From JAQVEM01 sp964616545 (lineage in GTDB: Bacteria > Actinomycetota > Humimicrobiia > Humimicrobiales > Humimicrobiaceae): 25,465 nucleotides of DNA. This document shows positions 16,445 through 23,180 of the stretch, one piece after another (position 1 is the stretch's first letter; every line of letters begins with the position of its first letter). The notes beneath the pieces are model-generated. The model saw nothing but the letters and a program-made list of their open reading frames with translations. It ran no database searches and was not told the origin of the DNA. The translations under genes and the position numbers were made by a program. The DNA lies in contig CAZTUA010000029.1 of assembly GCA_964616545.1 (NCBI GenBank), positions 1-25,465 of the forward strand, in the 5' to 3' direction.

Positions 16445-18256
16445 ATGATTGATAAAAAATTAATAAGAAATTTTTCAATAATAGCGCACATCGACCATGG
16501 TAAATCCACCCTGGCAGACAGAATCCTGGAGATAACTGAAACTGTAAGCCGGAGAGAAATGCTGGACCAGTTTCTTGATAATATGGAGCTTGAAAGGGAG
16601 CGGGGAATTACTATAAAGGCACACTCGGTAAGAGTTCTCTATAACAGAAAAGCGGACGGCAAGCAGTATATCTTTAACCTGATTGATACTCCCGGCCACG
16701 TAGATTTTAGCTACGAAGTTTCCAGAAGCCTGGCTGCCTGTGAAGGGGCGATATTGATTGTTGACGCAGCACAGGGGATACAGGCGCAGACCCTGGCCAA
16801 TGTCTACCTTGCAGTGGATAATGACCTGAAGATAATACCTGTAATCAATAAAATCGACCTTAAAAGTGAAAGAAGCGAAGAAGTTATAATGGAGCTTGGC
16901 AGCATACTGAGTACCGAAAAAGAAAAAATAATTAAAGTAAGCGCCAAAACCGGTTATGGAGTTGAAGGAATACTGGAAAAAATAGTAACAGATATACCGT
17001 ACCCGTCAGGGGATCCCGACGGTCCTCTTCAGGCATTAATCTTTGATTCACAGTACAATTCTTACAGGGGAGTGGTAGTTCTTATAAGGGTTGTAAACGG
17101 TGTAATAAGCAGGGGCGATAAAATTAAATTCATAGGAGAAAATTTTTCCAGTGAAGTTGAAGAAGCGGGCATATTCGGACCGGATATGATAGAAAAGGAG
17201 AGCCTTTCAGCAGGTGAAGTCGGCTATATTATTACCGGCATAAAGGAACTGGGAAATATAATGGTAGGAGATACTATTACCGGTATGAAAAATCCTTCCG
17301 GGAAAGGTCTTCCTGGATATAAAAAGCCAAAACCCATGGTCTATTCAGGCCTGTTTCCAACAGAAGGGGGAGATTATGAAAATTTAAGGGATGCCCTCGG
17401 CAAACTTTCCTTAAATGATTCTTCGCTTGATTTCGTCCCTGAATCTTCAGGCGCGCTTGGGTTTGGTTTCAGGTGCGGTTTCCTGGGGCTCCTTCATATG
17501 GAAATTATAAAAGAAAGGCTTGAGAGGGAATACAAATTAAAACTTATTACATCTGCACCAAATGTGGCTTACAGAATAACGAAAAGTGATAATACAGTAA
17601 TTGAGGTAAAAAGGCCCTCAGATTTTCCCGAGCAGGAGAAACTGTTAAAAATTGAAGAACCATACGTGGATGCAACTATAATTACACCAAAAGACTATAT
17701 CGGTGATGTAATGAAACTTGCAAACCAGAAAAGGGGCAATTACAAAGATATGCAGTATATTTCGCCGGAAAGAGTAGAGATTAAATACGCAATGCCTCTT
17801 TCGGAAATAATCGTGGACTTTTTCAACCTTTTAAAATCAATAACTTCAGGGTTTGCTTCTTTTGATTACGAGCTTCTCGAATACCGCGAGTCTGACCTTG
17901 CAAAACTTGATATACTGATAGCAGGAGACAGGATTGATGAGCTTTCAACCATAGTTCATAGGGAAAAAGCGTATTATGCGGGCAGGGAATTGACACAGAA
18001 ACTGAGAAAAATAGTGCCAAGACAAAATTTTGAAGTTTCGGTACAGGCCGCAATCGGGAAAAGGATTATCGCCAGGGAAAGAATTGCTCCGTACAGAAAG
18101 GATGTTACTGCGGGACTGTACGGCGGGGACATAACGAGAAAAAGGAAAGTCCTTGAGAAACAGAAAATGGGCAAGAAAAAGATGAAAAAAATCGGCAGGG
18201 TCGAAATACCCGAAGAAGCTTTTATGAGTTTTTATAAGCTGGAGGTTGAAAAGTAA
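16445..18256 (+). CDS. lepA: Elongation factor 4 (LepA) GTPase
   Basis: A translational GTPase that back-translocates or remodels stalled ribosomes and affects initiation. The 603-residue length is standard. GTPase motifs: AHIDHGKST (14-22), the G2 region RERGITIKAHSV (near 52-63), DTPGHVDF (81-88) and NKID (135-138). The EF-G-like domains follow, then the LepA-specific C-terminal domain with VPRQNFEVSVQAAIGKRIIARERI and GDITRKRKVLEKQKMGKKKMK, which contacts the peptidyl-transferase centre. The start is ATG 16445; AGGAGG at about 16422-16428 is unusually far (about 16 bases). It follows murJ by 29 bases and is probably in the same transcript. Confidence 0.98.
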   Translation: MIDKKLIRNFSIIAHIDHGKSTLADRILEITETVSRREMLDQFLDNMELERERGITIKAHSVRVLYNRKADGKQYIFNLIDTPGHVDFSYEVSRSLAACEGAILIVDAAQGIQAQTLANVYLAVDNDLKIIPVINKIDLKSERSEEVIMELGSILSTEKEKIIKVSAKTGYGVEGILEKIVTDIPYPSGDPDGPLQALIFDSQYNSYRGVVVLIRVVNGVISRGDKIKFIGENFSSEVEEAGIFGPDMIEKESLSAGEVGYIITGIKELGNIMVGDTITGMKNPSGKGLPGYKKPKPMVYSGLFPTEGGDYENLRDALGKLSLNDSSLDFVPESSGALGFGFRCGFLGLLHMEIIKERLEREYKLKLITSAPNVAYRITKSDNTVIEVKRPSDFPEQEKLLKIEEPYVDATIITPKDYIGDVMKLANQKRGNYKDMQYISPERVEIKYAMPLSEIIVDFFNLLKSITSGFASFDYELLEYRESDLAKLDILIAGDRIDELSTIVHREKAYYAGRELTQKLRKIVPRQNFEVSVQAAIGKRIIARERIAPYRKDVTAGLYGGDITRKRKVLEKQKMGKKKMKKIGRVEIPEEAFMSFYKLEVEK

Positions 18257-18328
18257 ACGGTAACGGTAAGCTTATTAATTATCTATATGATTGCATGCTT
18301 TTTTTATTATTTAAGCAAAATATTTTCA

Positions 18329-18346
18329 GGGGACGGCAGGGTCCCC
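18329..18346 (+). repeat. GC-rich hairpin GGGGAC...GTCCCC
   Basis: GGGGAC at 18329-18334 and GTCCCC at 18341-18346 make a perfect 6-bp stem around GGCAGG. It lies 72 bases after the lepA stop in an AT-rich gap. No T-run follows (GAGAAAGGGC), so it is not a classic intrinsic terminator. It may be one copy of a dispersed palindromic repeat or an mRNA-protecting stem. Confidence 0.35.
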
Positions 18347-18370
18347 GAGAAAGGGCATATTTTAGGCTGA

Positions 18371-18399
18371 TTGATAAAAAAATATTAATTTAGTACAAT
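18371..18399 (+). promoter_or_regulatory. Promoter of the lipoprotein gene
   Basis: TTGATA (18371-18376) and TACAAT (18394-18399) are each five-of-six matches to the housekeeping -35 and -10 boxes, with an ideal 17-base spacer. The start would be near 18406, giving a leader of about 45 bases. A second pair, TTGTCA (18399-18404) and TGTAAT (18421-18426) with 16 bases between, overlaps it. Confidence 0.55.
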
Positions 18400-18450
18400 T
18401 GTCACCGCTCAAATTAATATTGTAATACAAAGAGCCGAGAGGAGATTGAA

Positions 18451-18978
18451 ATGAAAAAGACACTGGCAATAACACTGGCAATAAGTCTGGCACTTTTTAT
18501 GCTTTTTCCATTAAGCGGATGCAAAGTGGGACCCAGGGCTGCTGAAAGATATGCCGAGGAAACAATGCAGCGAGCGATTGGTGACGAAGGCGAAGTATCT
18601 GTTGATTCAGGCGGAGAACAGATTACAATAACGACAGATGAAGGGGAGTCGATTATCGGAAGCACAACCCTGCCCGATGGGTTTCCGGATATAGTCCCCG
18701 TATATCCAAATATGACCATTATATCTTCTAGCAAATTTACGCAGGATAATAAAACCGGTTTCTCTCTTACTGCCGAAACCAGTGATGGCTTTGATGCAGT
18801 AAGCACCTGGTATTCAGGCCAGCTTGATGGCTGGGAAGATAAAAGTGAGTATACTTCAGAGGGTGACGGGTTTAAAAATTCTATGATTAGTGCAAACAAA
18901 AATGCCTATTCTCTATGGCTGCAGATTACAGAAGACGAGAGCGGAACTTATATTACAATGGGCGTAGAGGAAAATTAA
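18451..18978 (+). CDS. Small secreted lipoprotein of unknown function
   Basis: A 175-residue protein with a clear lipoprotein signal: MKK, a hydrophobic run, and the lipobox PLSGC with Cys24 as the lipidated residue, so it is probably anchored to the outer face of the membrane. The mature part is acidic and Gly/Ser/Thr-rich. A stretch GFPDIVPVYPNMTIISSS, then ETSDGFDAVSTWYSGQLDGWE, looks like a small alpha/beta domain seen in uncharacterised Gram-positive lipoproteins, but I cannot name the family or give a function. The start is ATG 18451 with GAGAGGAGA at 18437-18445. It has its own promoter and is followed by a palindrome and a terminator-like hairpin, so it is a single-gene unit between lepA and the acs cluster. 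An open frame on the opposite strand is a shadow of it. Confidence 0.85.
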   Translation: MKKTLAITLAISLALFMLFPLSGCKVGPRAAERYAEETMQRAIGDEGEVSVDSGGEQITITTDEGESIIGSTTLPDGFPDIVPVYPNMTIISSSKFTQDNKTGFSLTAETSDGFDAVSTWYSGQLDGWEDKSEYTSEGDGFKNSMISANKNAYSLWLQITEDESGTYITMGVEEN

Positions 18979-19019
18979 TAAGGCAGGCAGAGGAGACAGT
19001 ATACTGGATTAAATACCTC

Positions 19020-19037
19020 TTCAACCATATGGTTGAA
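19020..19037. promoter_or_regulatory. Perfect 18-bp palindrome
   Basis: TTCAACCATATGGTTGAA reads identically on both strands. It lies 41 bases after the lipoprotein stop and about 100 bases before the acsV promoters. It could be a binding site for a dimeric regulator or fold as a 7-bp stem with an ATAT loop. No T-run follows it. Confidence 0.45.
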
Positions 19038-19087
19038 TGTAAAGTAAAAAATTAATCATTAATAAAATAATTGATTACAGCAAGAGA

Positions 19088-19127
19088 AAGGGCAGTCTTA
19101 TCAGGGCTGTCCTTCCATTTTGATTTT
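19088..19127 (+). terminator. Intrinsic terminator after the lipoprotein gene
   Basis: AAGGGCAG (19088-19095) pairs with CTGTCCTT (19107-19114), eight pairs with one G-T wobble and an 11-base loop. It is followed by CCATTTTGATTTTT, a broken T-tract. It sits 110 bases after the stop and just before the promoters of acsV, so it would insulate the acs genes from upstream reading. Confidence 0.6.
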
Positions 19128-19148
19128 TAAATCTGTATATAATATAAT
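19120..19148 (+). promoter_or_regulatory. Upstream promoter candidate for acsV
   Basis: TTGATT (19120-19125) and TATAAT (19143-19148) are separated by 17 bases. The -10 is a perfect match and the -35 matches at four of six positions. The -35 lies within the T-tract of the preceding terminator. The predicted leader is about 97 bases. Confidence 0.45.
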
Positions 19149-19189
19149 TTCATGGATTAGTTATCTTTGTTTCAATATTTTGCTCCGTT

Positions 19190-19217
19190 TTGAAATATTT
19201 ATTGATGTGTTTATAAT
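19190..19217 (+). promoter_or_regulatory. Proximal promoter of acsV, with inverted repeat
   Basis: TTGAAA (19190-19195, five of six) and TATAAT (19212-19217, perfect) have a 16-base spacer. The predicted start near 19224 leaves a 28-base leader. The -35 is also one arm of an inverted repeat: TTTCAA at 19170-19175 against TTGAAA at 19190-19195. A nested pair AATATTT (19174-19180) and AAATATT (19193-19199) is also present, which suggests a regulator site. Confidence 0.5.
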
Positions 19218-19251
19218 ACTTTGAAGGGCTTTAGAGAGTGCAGTTTCTGTA

Positions 19252-21186
19252 ATGAAAAATAAAAAAAAATATCTTGTAAAGTTCGCTCCCGGCGGAAGGT
19301 CAATAAAAATCCCCCACGGTTACAATCTAAGACAGGCAATTCTGGACTGCGGGCTGGATATTGATTCATCCTGCGGCGGCGTCGGAACCTGCGGAAAATG
19401 CATTGTCCGGGTTAAAGAAGGTAAAGTTAAAACTAAAAAAACCAGGTTTATAACACCCGAGAAGAAGAAAAATGGCTACGTACTTTCATGTCTTACAGAG
19501 ATAGAAAGCGATTTAACCGTAGAGATTCCGCTCCAGAAAAAAACAAAAGCAAAAATAGTGGGAAGCGGATTTACAGAAATAGAATCTAAAAAATATTCCG
19601 GTATAAGCAAAAGCGAAATTTCAAAGGTCAGGATAAAACCATGGATCAAAAAAGCAACTATTGTTGTTGAAAAACCTTCTCTGAGCTATGGAACAAGCGA
19701 TTTATTCCGCCTGAAAAAAAGCATCAGGAACAATCTGGGCATTAAAAACTGCACAGTGCCCATTCATATAACAAGGAATCTCCCCTCAGTTTTGAGAGAG
19801 AAGAACTGGGAAGTGGCGGTAACGGTTGATATTGAAAGCGGCACGCTTGTTGATATCCAGCCGGGGGAAACGGGTGACGAGTGTTACGGCCTGGCACTGG
19901 ATATCGGAACCACGTCTCTTGTTATCTATCTTGTGGACCTGAGCAATGGAAATATAATAGGCATGGAGTCTGAATATAACCCGCAGATAAAATTTGGCGA
20001 GGATATAATCAACAGGATAGTCTATGCAGGTAAAAAAGGCGGACTGCAAAGATTAAGGGAAGTCATAATAGATTCAATTAATAATCTAATATGGAAGCTG
20101 ATGTTTAATTATCAGGTAGAGGCAGGCAATATTGTTTCACTGATGGTTGCCGGAAATTCTACAATGATGCATCTTTTTTATGGAGTTTCCCCGAGATATA
20201 TCAGGGAAGAACCCTATGTCACCGTGGCAAACAGGTTCCCCGATTCTACTGCCAGCGAGGTAGGTATAAAGCATATAAAGAACGCTTACGTGTACAACAT
20301 ACAGGGTGTGGCAAGCTACCTTGGAGGTGACATAACATCAGGTATTCTGGCAACGGGCATGCATAAAAAAAAGAAATTGTCCCTTTTCCTGGACCTGGGC
20401 ACCAATGGAGAACTTGTAGTAGGAAATTCAGAATGGATGATGGGAGCTTCATGTTCTGCAGGTCCGGCTTTTGAGGGCGGAGGAGTAAAGTGCGGAATCA
20501 GGGCTGTAGATGGCGCAATTGAAAAAGTATCAATAGACCAGCAGACGTATAAATGCCGGTATGAAGTGATCGGAGAGGGCAAGCCGTCAGGCATATGCGG
20601 CTCGGGTCTGATTGACCTGATTGGTGAGATGTACCTCAAAGGAGTTATTGACAGGAAAGGCAGGTTTAATCAGGATATAGGCAATAAATATCTCAGATGT
20701 GAGGATAAAATCTGCCAGTATGTCCTGGTTGATGGTAAAGGCAGTGCAAACGGCAGGGATATATATATAAGCGAGGTTGATATTGATAACCTGATAAGGG
20801 CAAAGGCAGCCATCTATGCAGGAATAAAGACATTGATGGAGGAAGTGGACCTGAATGTAGAAGACCTTCAAAAAATATATATAGCAGGAGGCCTGGGAAG
20901 ACATATTTATGTTAAAAATGCCATATCTATCGGAATGCTTCCCGATATTGATACAAACAGGTATTTTTTTCTCGGGAACACTTCGGTAACGGGGGCTTAT
21001 CTCAGTCTGCTTTCTAAAGATAAATACAGGCAGAGCTCAAAAATTGCGGATCATATTACCTATATTGAACTGAGTGTTAGTATGAAATTTATGGACAGGT
21101 ATGTTGCGGGCCTGTTTTTACCCTATACCGATATGAAGGATTTCCCTTCCGTAGAAGAAAGCTTATATCCAGCAGGTAAAAAATAA
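19252..21186 (+). CDS. acsV: RACo-type reductive activator of the corrinoid iron-sulfur protein
   Basis: RACo uses ATP hydrolysis to drive electrons onto inactive Co(II) of the corrinoid iron-sulfur protein, returning it to the Co(I) state that accepts methyl groups. The 644-residue protein has an N-terminal plant-type [2Fe-2S] domain with Cys41, Cys47, Cys50 (CGGVGTCGKC) and Cys80, then a linker to about 210. A C-terminal actin-like ATPase (ASKHA) part follows with LDIGTTS near 217, VAGNSTMMHLFYG, FLDLGTNGE near 381, GPAFEGGG, ICGSGLIDLIGEM and IAGGLG. This order separates it from RamA, whose clusters are at the C-terminal end. The start is ATG 19252, with only AGAGAG some 15 bases upstream. 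The position before cooC and acsD strongly supports the role; the same fold also serves other corrinoid methyltransferases. Confidence 0.9.
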   Translation: MKNKKKYLVKFAPGGRSIKIPHGYNLRQAILDCGLDIDSSCGGVGTCGKCIVRVKEGKVKTKKTRFITPEKKKNGYVLSCLTEIESDLTVEIPLQKKTKAKIVGSGFTEIESKKYSGISKSEISKVRIKPWIKKATIVVEKPSLSYGTSDLFRLKKSIRNNLGIKNCTVPIHITRNLPSVLREKNWEVAVTVDIESGTLVDIQPGETGDECYGLALDIGTTSLVIYLVDLSNGNIIGMESEYNPQIKFGEDIINRIVYAGKKGGLQRLREVIIDSINNLIWKLMFNYQVEAGNIVSLMVAGNSTMMHLFYGVSPRYIREEPYVTVANRFPDSTASEVGIKHIKNAYVYNIQGVASYLGGDITSGILATGMHKKKKLSLFLDLGTNGELVVGNSEWMMGASCSAGPAFEGGGVKCGIRAVDGAIEKVSIDQQTYKCRYEVIGEGKPSGICGSGLIDLIGEMYLKGVIDRKGRFNQDIGNKYLRCEDKICQYVLVDGKGSANGRDIYISEVDIDNLIRAKAAIYAGIKTLMEEVDLNVEDLQKIYIAGGLGRHIYVKNAISIGMLPDIDTNRYFFLGNTSVTGAYLSLLSKDKYRQSSKIADHITYIELSVSMKFMDRYVAGLFLPYTDMKDFPSVEESLYPAGKK

Positions 21187-21212
21187 AAAAATAAAAAAGA
21201 TTGATATTATAA

Positions 21213-21968
21213 ATGAATATAAAAATAGCTCTGGCCGGTAAAGGCGGAACCGGTAAAACAACTACAGGAGGCCTTATTATAAGGAGCCTTACCGAAAAAA
21301 ATAAAGGCACGGTGCTGGCTCTGGATGCTGACCCGAATTCCAACCTAAATGAAATCCTGGGCGTAAGGGTTACAAATACTGTCGGCATGATACGTGAAGA
21401 TTTTAAAAAACAGGCACCCCGCCTTACAGGGGGTATCTACAAGGACCAGCTTGTGGAGATGAATGTCCATCAGTCACTGGTTGAGAGCAAGGGATTTGAC
21501 CTGCTTGCAATGGGCAGGGGGGAAGGACCCGGCTGTTACTGCTATGCAAACAATCTTTTTAAAAAATATATTGATATTCTTCAGGATAACTATAGCTACA
21601 TTGTAATGGATAACGAAGCAGGCATGGAGCACTTAAGCCGCAGGACAACCAGTAATGTTAATTTCCTGCTCATAATTTCAAATCCTTCACCAAAAGGAAT
21701 CCTTACTGCGTCAAGGATTAAAGAGCTTTCTGAGGAAATGGGTATAAAAGCCGGAAAGATATTTCTTATAATAAACAGGGTCAGCGGTGAAATCGATAGC
21801 AGGCTTAAAGATTATATAAAAGAAAAAAATCTTGATTTGCTTGGTGTGATAGGTGAGGATAAAAATATTTATGAGATGGATATCAACGGCAAAACAGTTT
21901 TTGATTTACCGGATGGGAGTCCTGCTCTTAAAAAAGTAAATAATTTAATGAAAAAAATCGGAATATAA
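21213..21968 (+). CDS. cooC: CooC/AcsF-type nickel-insertion ATPase
   Basis: CooC is a MinD-family ATPase that binds nickel and helps mature the Ni-Fe-S C-cluster of CO dehydrogenase; the acetogen homologue AcsF is linked to acetyl-CoA synthase maturation. The 251-residue protein has the deviant Walker A KGGTGKTT (10-17), LDADPNSNL, and the CooC-specific CxC pair Cys108 and Cys110 (GPGCYCYAN) at the dimer interface, which can bind metal. VMDNEAGMEHLSRRTT and LLIISNPSPKGI follow, then IINRV. The start is ATG 21213, 26 bases after acsV, without a clear ribosome site. Which of the two enzymes it serves cannot be told from sequence. A hairpin and 165 bases separate it from acsD. Confidence 0.93.
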   Translation: MNIKIALAGKGGTGKTTTGGLIIRSLTEKNKGTVLALDADPNSNLNEILGVRVTNTVGMIREDFKKQAPRLTGGIYKDQLVEMNVHQSLVESKGFDLLAMGRGEGPGCYCYANNLFKKYIDILQDNYSYIVMDNEAGMEHLSRRTTSNVNFLLIISNPSPKGILTASRIKELSEEMGIKAGKIFLIINRVSGEIDSRLKDYIKEKNLDLLGVIGEDKNIYEMDINGKTVFDLPDGSPALKKVNNLMKKIGI

Positions 21969-21983
21969 TTTTTAAAAAAATCT

Positions 21984-22009
21984 TTAACATATTTATTTAA
22001 ATATGTTAA
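21984..22009 (+). terminator. AT-rich perfect hairpin between cooC and acsD
   Basis: TTAACATATTT (21984-21994) and AAATATGTTAA (21999-22009) form a perfect 11-bp stem with an ATTT loop. It lies 15 bases after the cooC stop, with TTTAGTT after it, a poor T-tract. It may attenuate or process the transcript, making acsV-cooC and acsD-acsA-acsB separate expression units, or it may be an operator. Confidence 0.4.
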
Positions 22010-22024
22010 TTTAGTTACAAAAAT

Positions 22025-22036
22025 AAACTGCAGTTT
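22025..22036. promoter_or_regulatory. 12-bp palindrome upstream of acsD
   Basis: AAACTGCAGTTT is a perfect palindrome about 100 bases before the acsD start codon. No good -35/-10 pair could be placed around it; TAAAAT at 22051-22056 is the best -10-like element. It is a candidate regulator site only. Confidence 0.25.
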
Positions 22037-22133
22037 TTAAACAAAAATGATAAAATGACGTAATTATACAGTGCCTTGTTCAGGATAGGTTTAATGTAAA
22101 AAAGTATTTGCCAAATAGAGAGAGGAGGAAAAC

Positions 22134-23075
22134 TTGAGCTTTCAGGTTCCTAAGAATACTTACAGCGGGGCCGTTAACATAGTCAGGCTTGGAAAAGATA
22201 AAACAGAAATTTTAACAGGGGGAGAACGTGTTCTCCCTTTTTATAGTTTTGAAGGGGAAATTCCAAACAGGCCGATTGTTGCCATAGAGGTCCAGGACAG
22301 AAAACCGGAAGGCTGGCCGGAAGTGGTCAGCAGGTATTACAGCGATGTTTTTGATGACCCTGTGAAATGGGCGAAAAAAAGTATAGATGAATACGGGGCC
22401 GATGCCATCTGCCTCAGACTTACCGGCATAAATCCGGAAGAGGGGGATATGAGCCCGGAGGAGGCTGCCGGAATAACAGCAGCGCTAAGAGAGTCAATAA
22501 ATAAGCCCCTTATTGTATATGGAAGCGGTCCGCTTGAGAAGATTGCAGAGGTAATGAAGAAGGTTTCGGAAAAAAATAAAGATGAGAGTATATTAATGGG
22601 CTGGGTGGAAGAAGATAATTACAAAACAGCCGCTGCGGCAGCGATAGGTTACAATAATGGTATAGTTGCGCTGAATCCCCTTGATGTAAATATTGCAAAG
22701 CAATTAAATATACTTCTTACCCAGCTGGGCCTGCCTCCGGATAGAATTGTTATGGATCCTTCAACTTCGGGGCTCGGCTACGGGATAGAATATTGCTATT
22801 CCGCAATGGAAAGATTAAAAATCGCTGCTCTTATGCAGGACGATAAGATGACGCAGATGCCCATTATAACTGATATCGCTCCAGAAGTCTGGAAGGTAAA
22901 AGAAGTTAAGGAAAGCGAAAAGGGATACCCGGAGTGGGGCAGCCATGAAGAAAGAGCGATAAACTGGGAATCCATTACATCCATGAGCATGCTGCTTGCC
23001 GGTGCAAATATCCTGGTGATGAGGCATCCAAAAGCAATAAGCCTTATTAAAGATGCTATCAAAGATTTAATGTAA
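22134..23075 (+). CDS. acsD: Corrinoid iron-sulfur protein, small subunit
   Basis: AcsD with AcsC forms the corrinoid iron-sulfur protein that carries the methyl group from methyltetrahydrofolate to acetyl-CoA synthase. The 313-residue protein has a TIM-barrel-like pattern and stretches typical of AcsD/CdhD: GGERVLPFYSFEGEIPNRPIVAIEV, WAKKSIDEYGADAICLRL, PLIVYGSG, ALNPLDVNIAKQLNILL, RIVMDPSTSGLGYGIEY and the late MLLAGANILVMRHPKAI. The start is TTG 22134, chosen because GAGAGGAGGAA (22119-22129) sits at ideal spacing and no ATG is near. acsC is not between it and acsA and must lie elsewhere, probably downstream of acsB. The long leader suggests its own control. Confidence 0.95.
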   Translation: MSFQVPKNTYSGAVNIVRLGKDKTEILTGGERVLPFYSFEGEIPNRPIVAIEVQDRKPEGWPEVVSRYYSDVFDDPVKWAKKSIDEYGADAICLRLTGINPEEGDMSPEEAAGITAALRESINKPLIVYGSGPLEKIAEVMKKVSEKNKDESILMGWVEEDNYKTAAAAAIGYNNGIVALNPLDVNIAKQLNILLTQLGLPPDRIVMDPSTSGLGYGIEYCYSAMERLKIAALMQDDKMTQMPIITDIAPEVWKVKEVKESEKGYPEWGSHEERAINWESITSMSMLLAGANILVMRHPKAISLIKDAIKDLM

Positions 23076-23180
23076 GGCAAAGGAGGTATGGAATTATAAA
23101 GCTATTTTTTATCTGTAAGATTCATTATATAAACAATTTATAAGATTTATAAGCCATAAGAAGGTGGTGCTATAAAAAGT
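23076..23180 (+). other. acsD-acsA spacer with orphan ribosome site and short repeats
   Basis: AGGAGGT at 23081-23087 is a textbook ribosome site but touches an ATG (23088) that opens a three-codon frame (Met-Glu-Leu-stop). Further along, ATTTATAAG is repeated in tandem (23136-23144, 23145-23153), and TATAAA-CAA-TTTATA forms an inverted repeat at 23128-23142. The true acsA site, GAAGGTGG, is at 23160-23167. Confidence 0.4.

Noticed and set aside
18414..18899. Long open frame on the minus strand over the lipoprotein gene
   Set aside because: It is antisense to a gene with a clear signal peptide, lipobox, ribosome site and promoter. Its Ser/Pro/Val-rich product looks like a frame shadow and it has no ribosome site.
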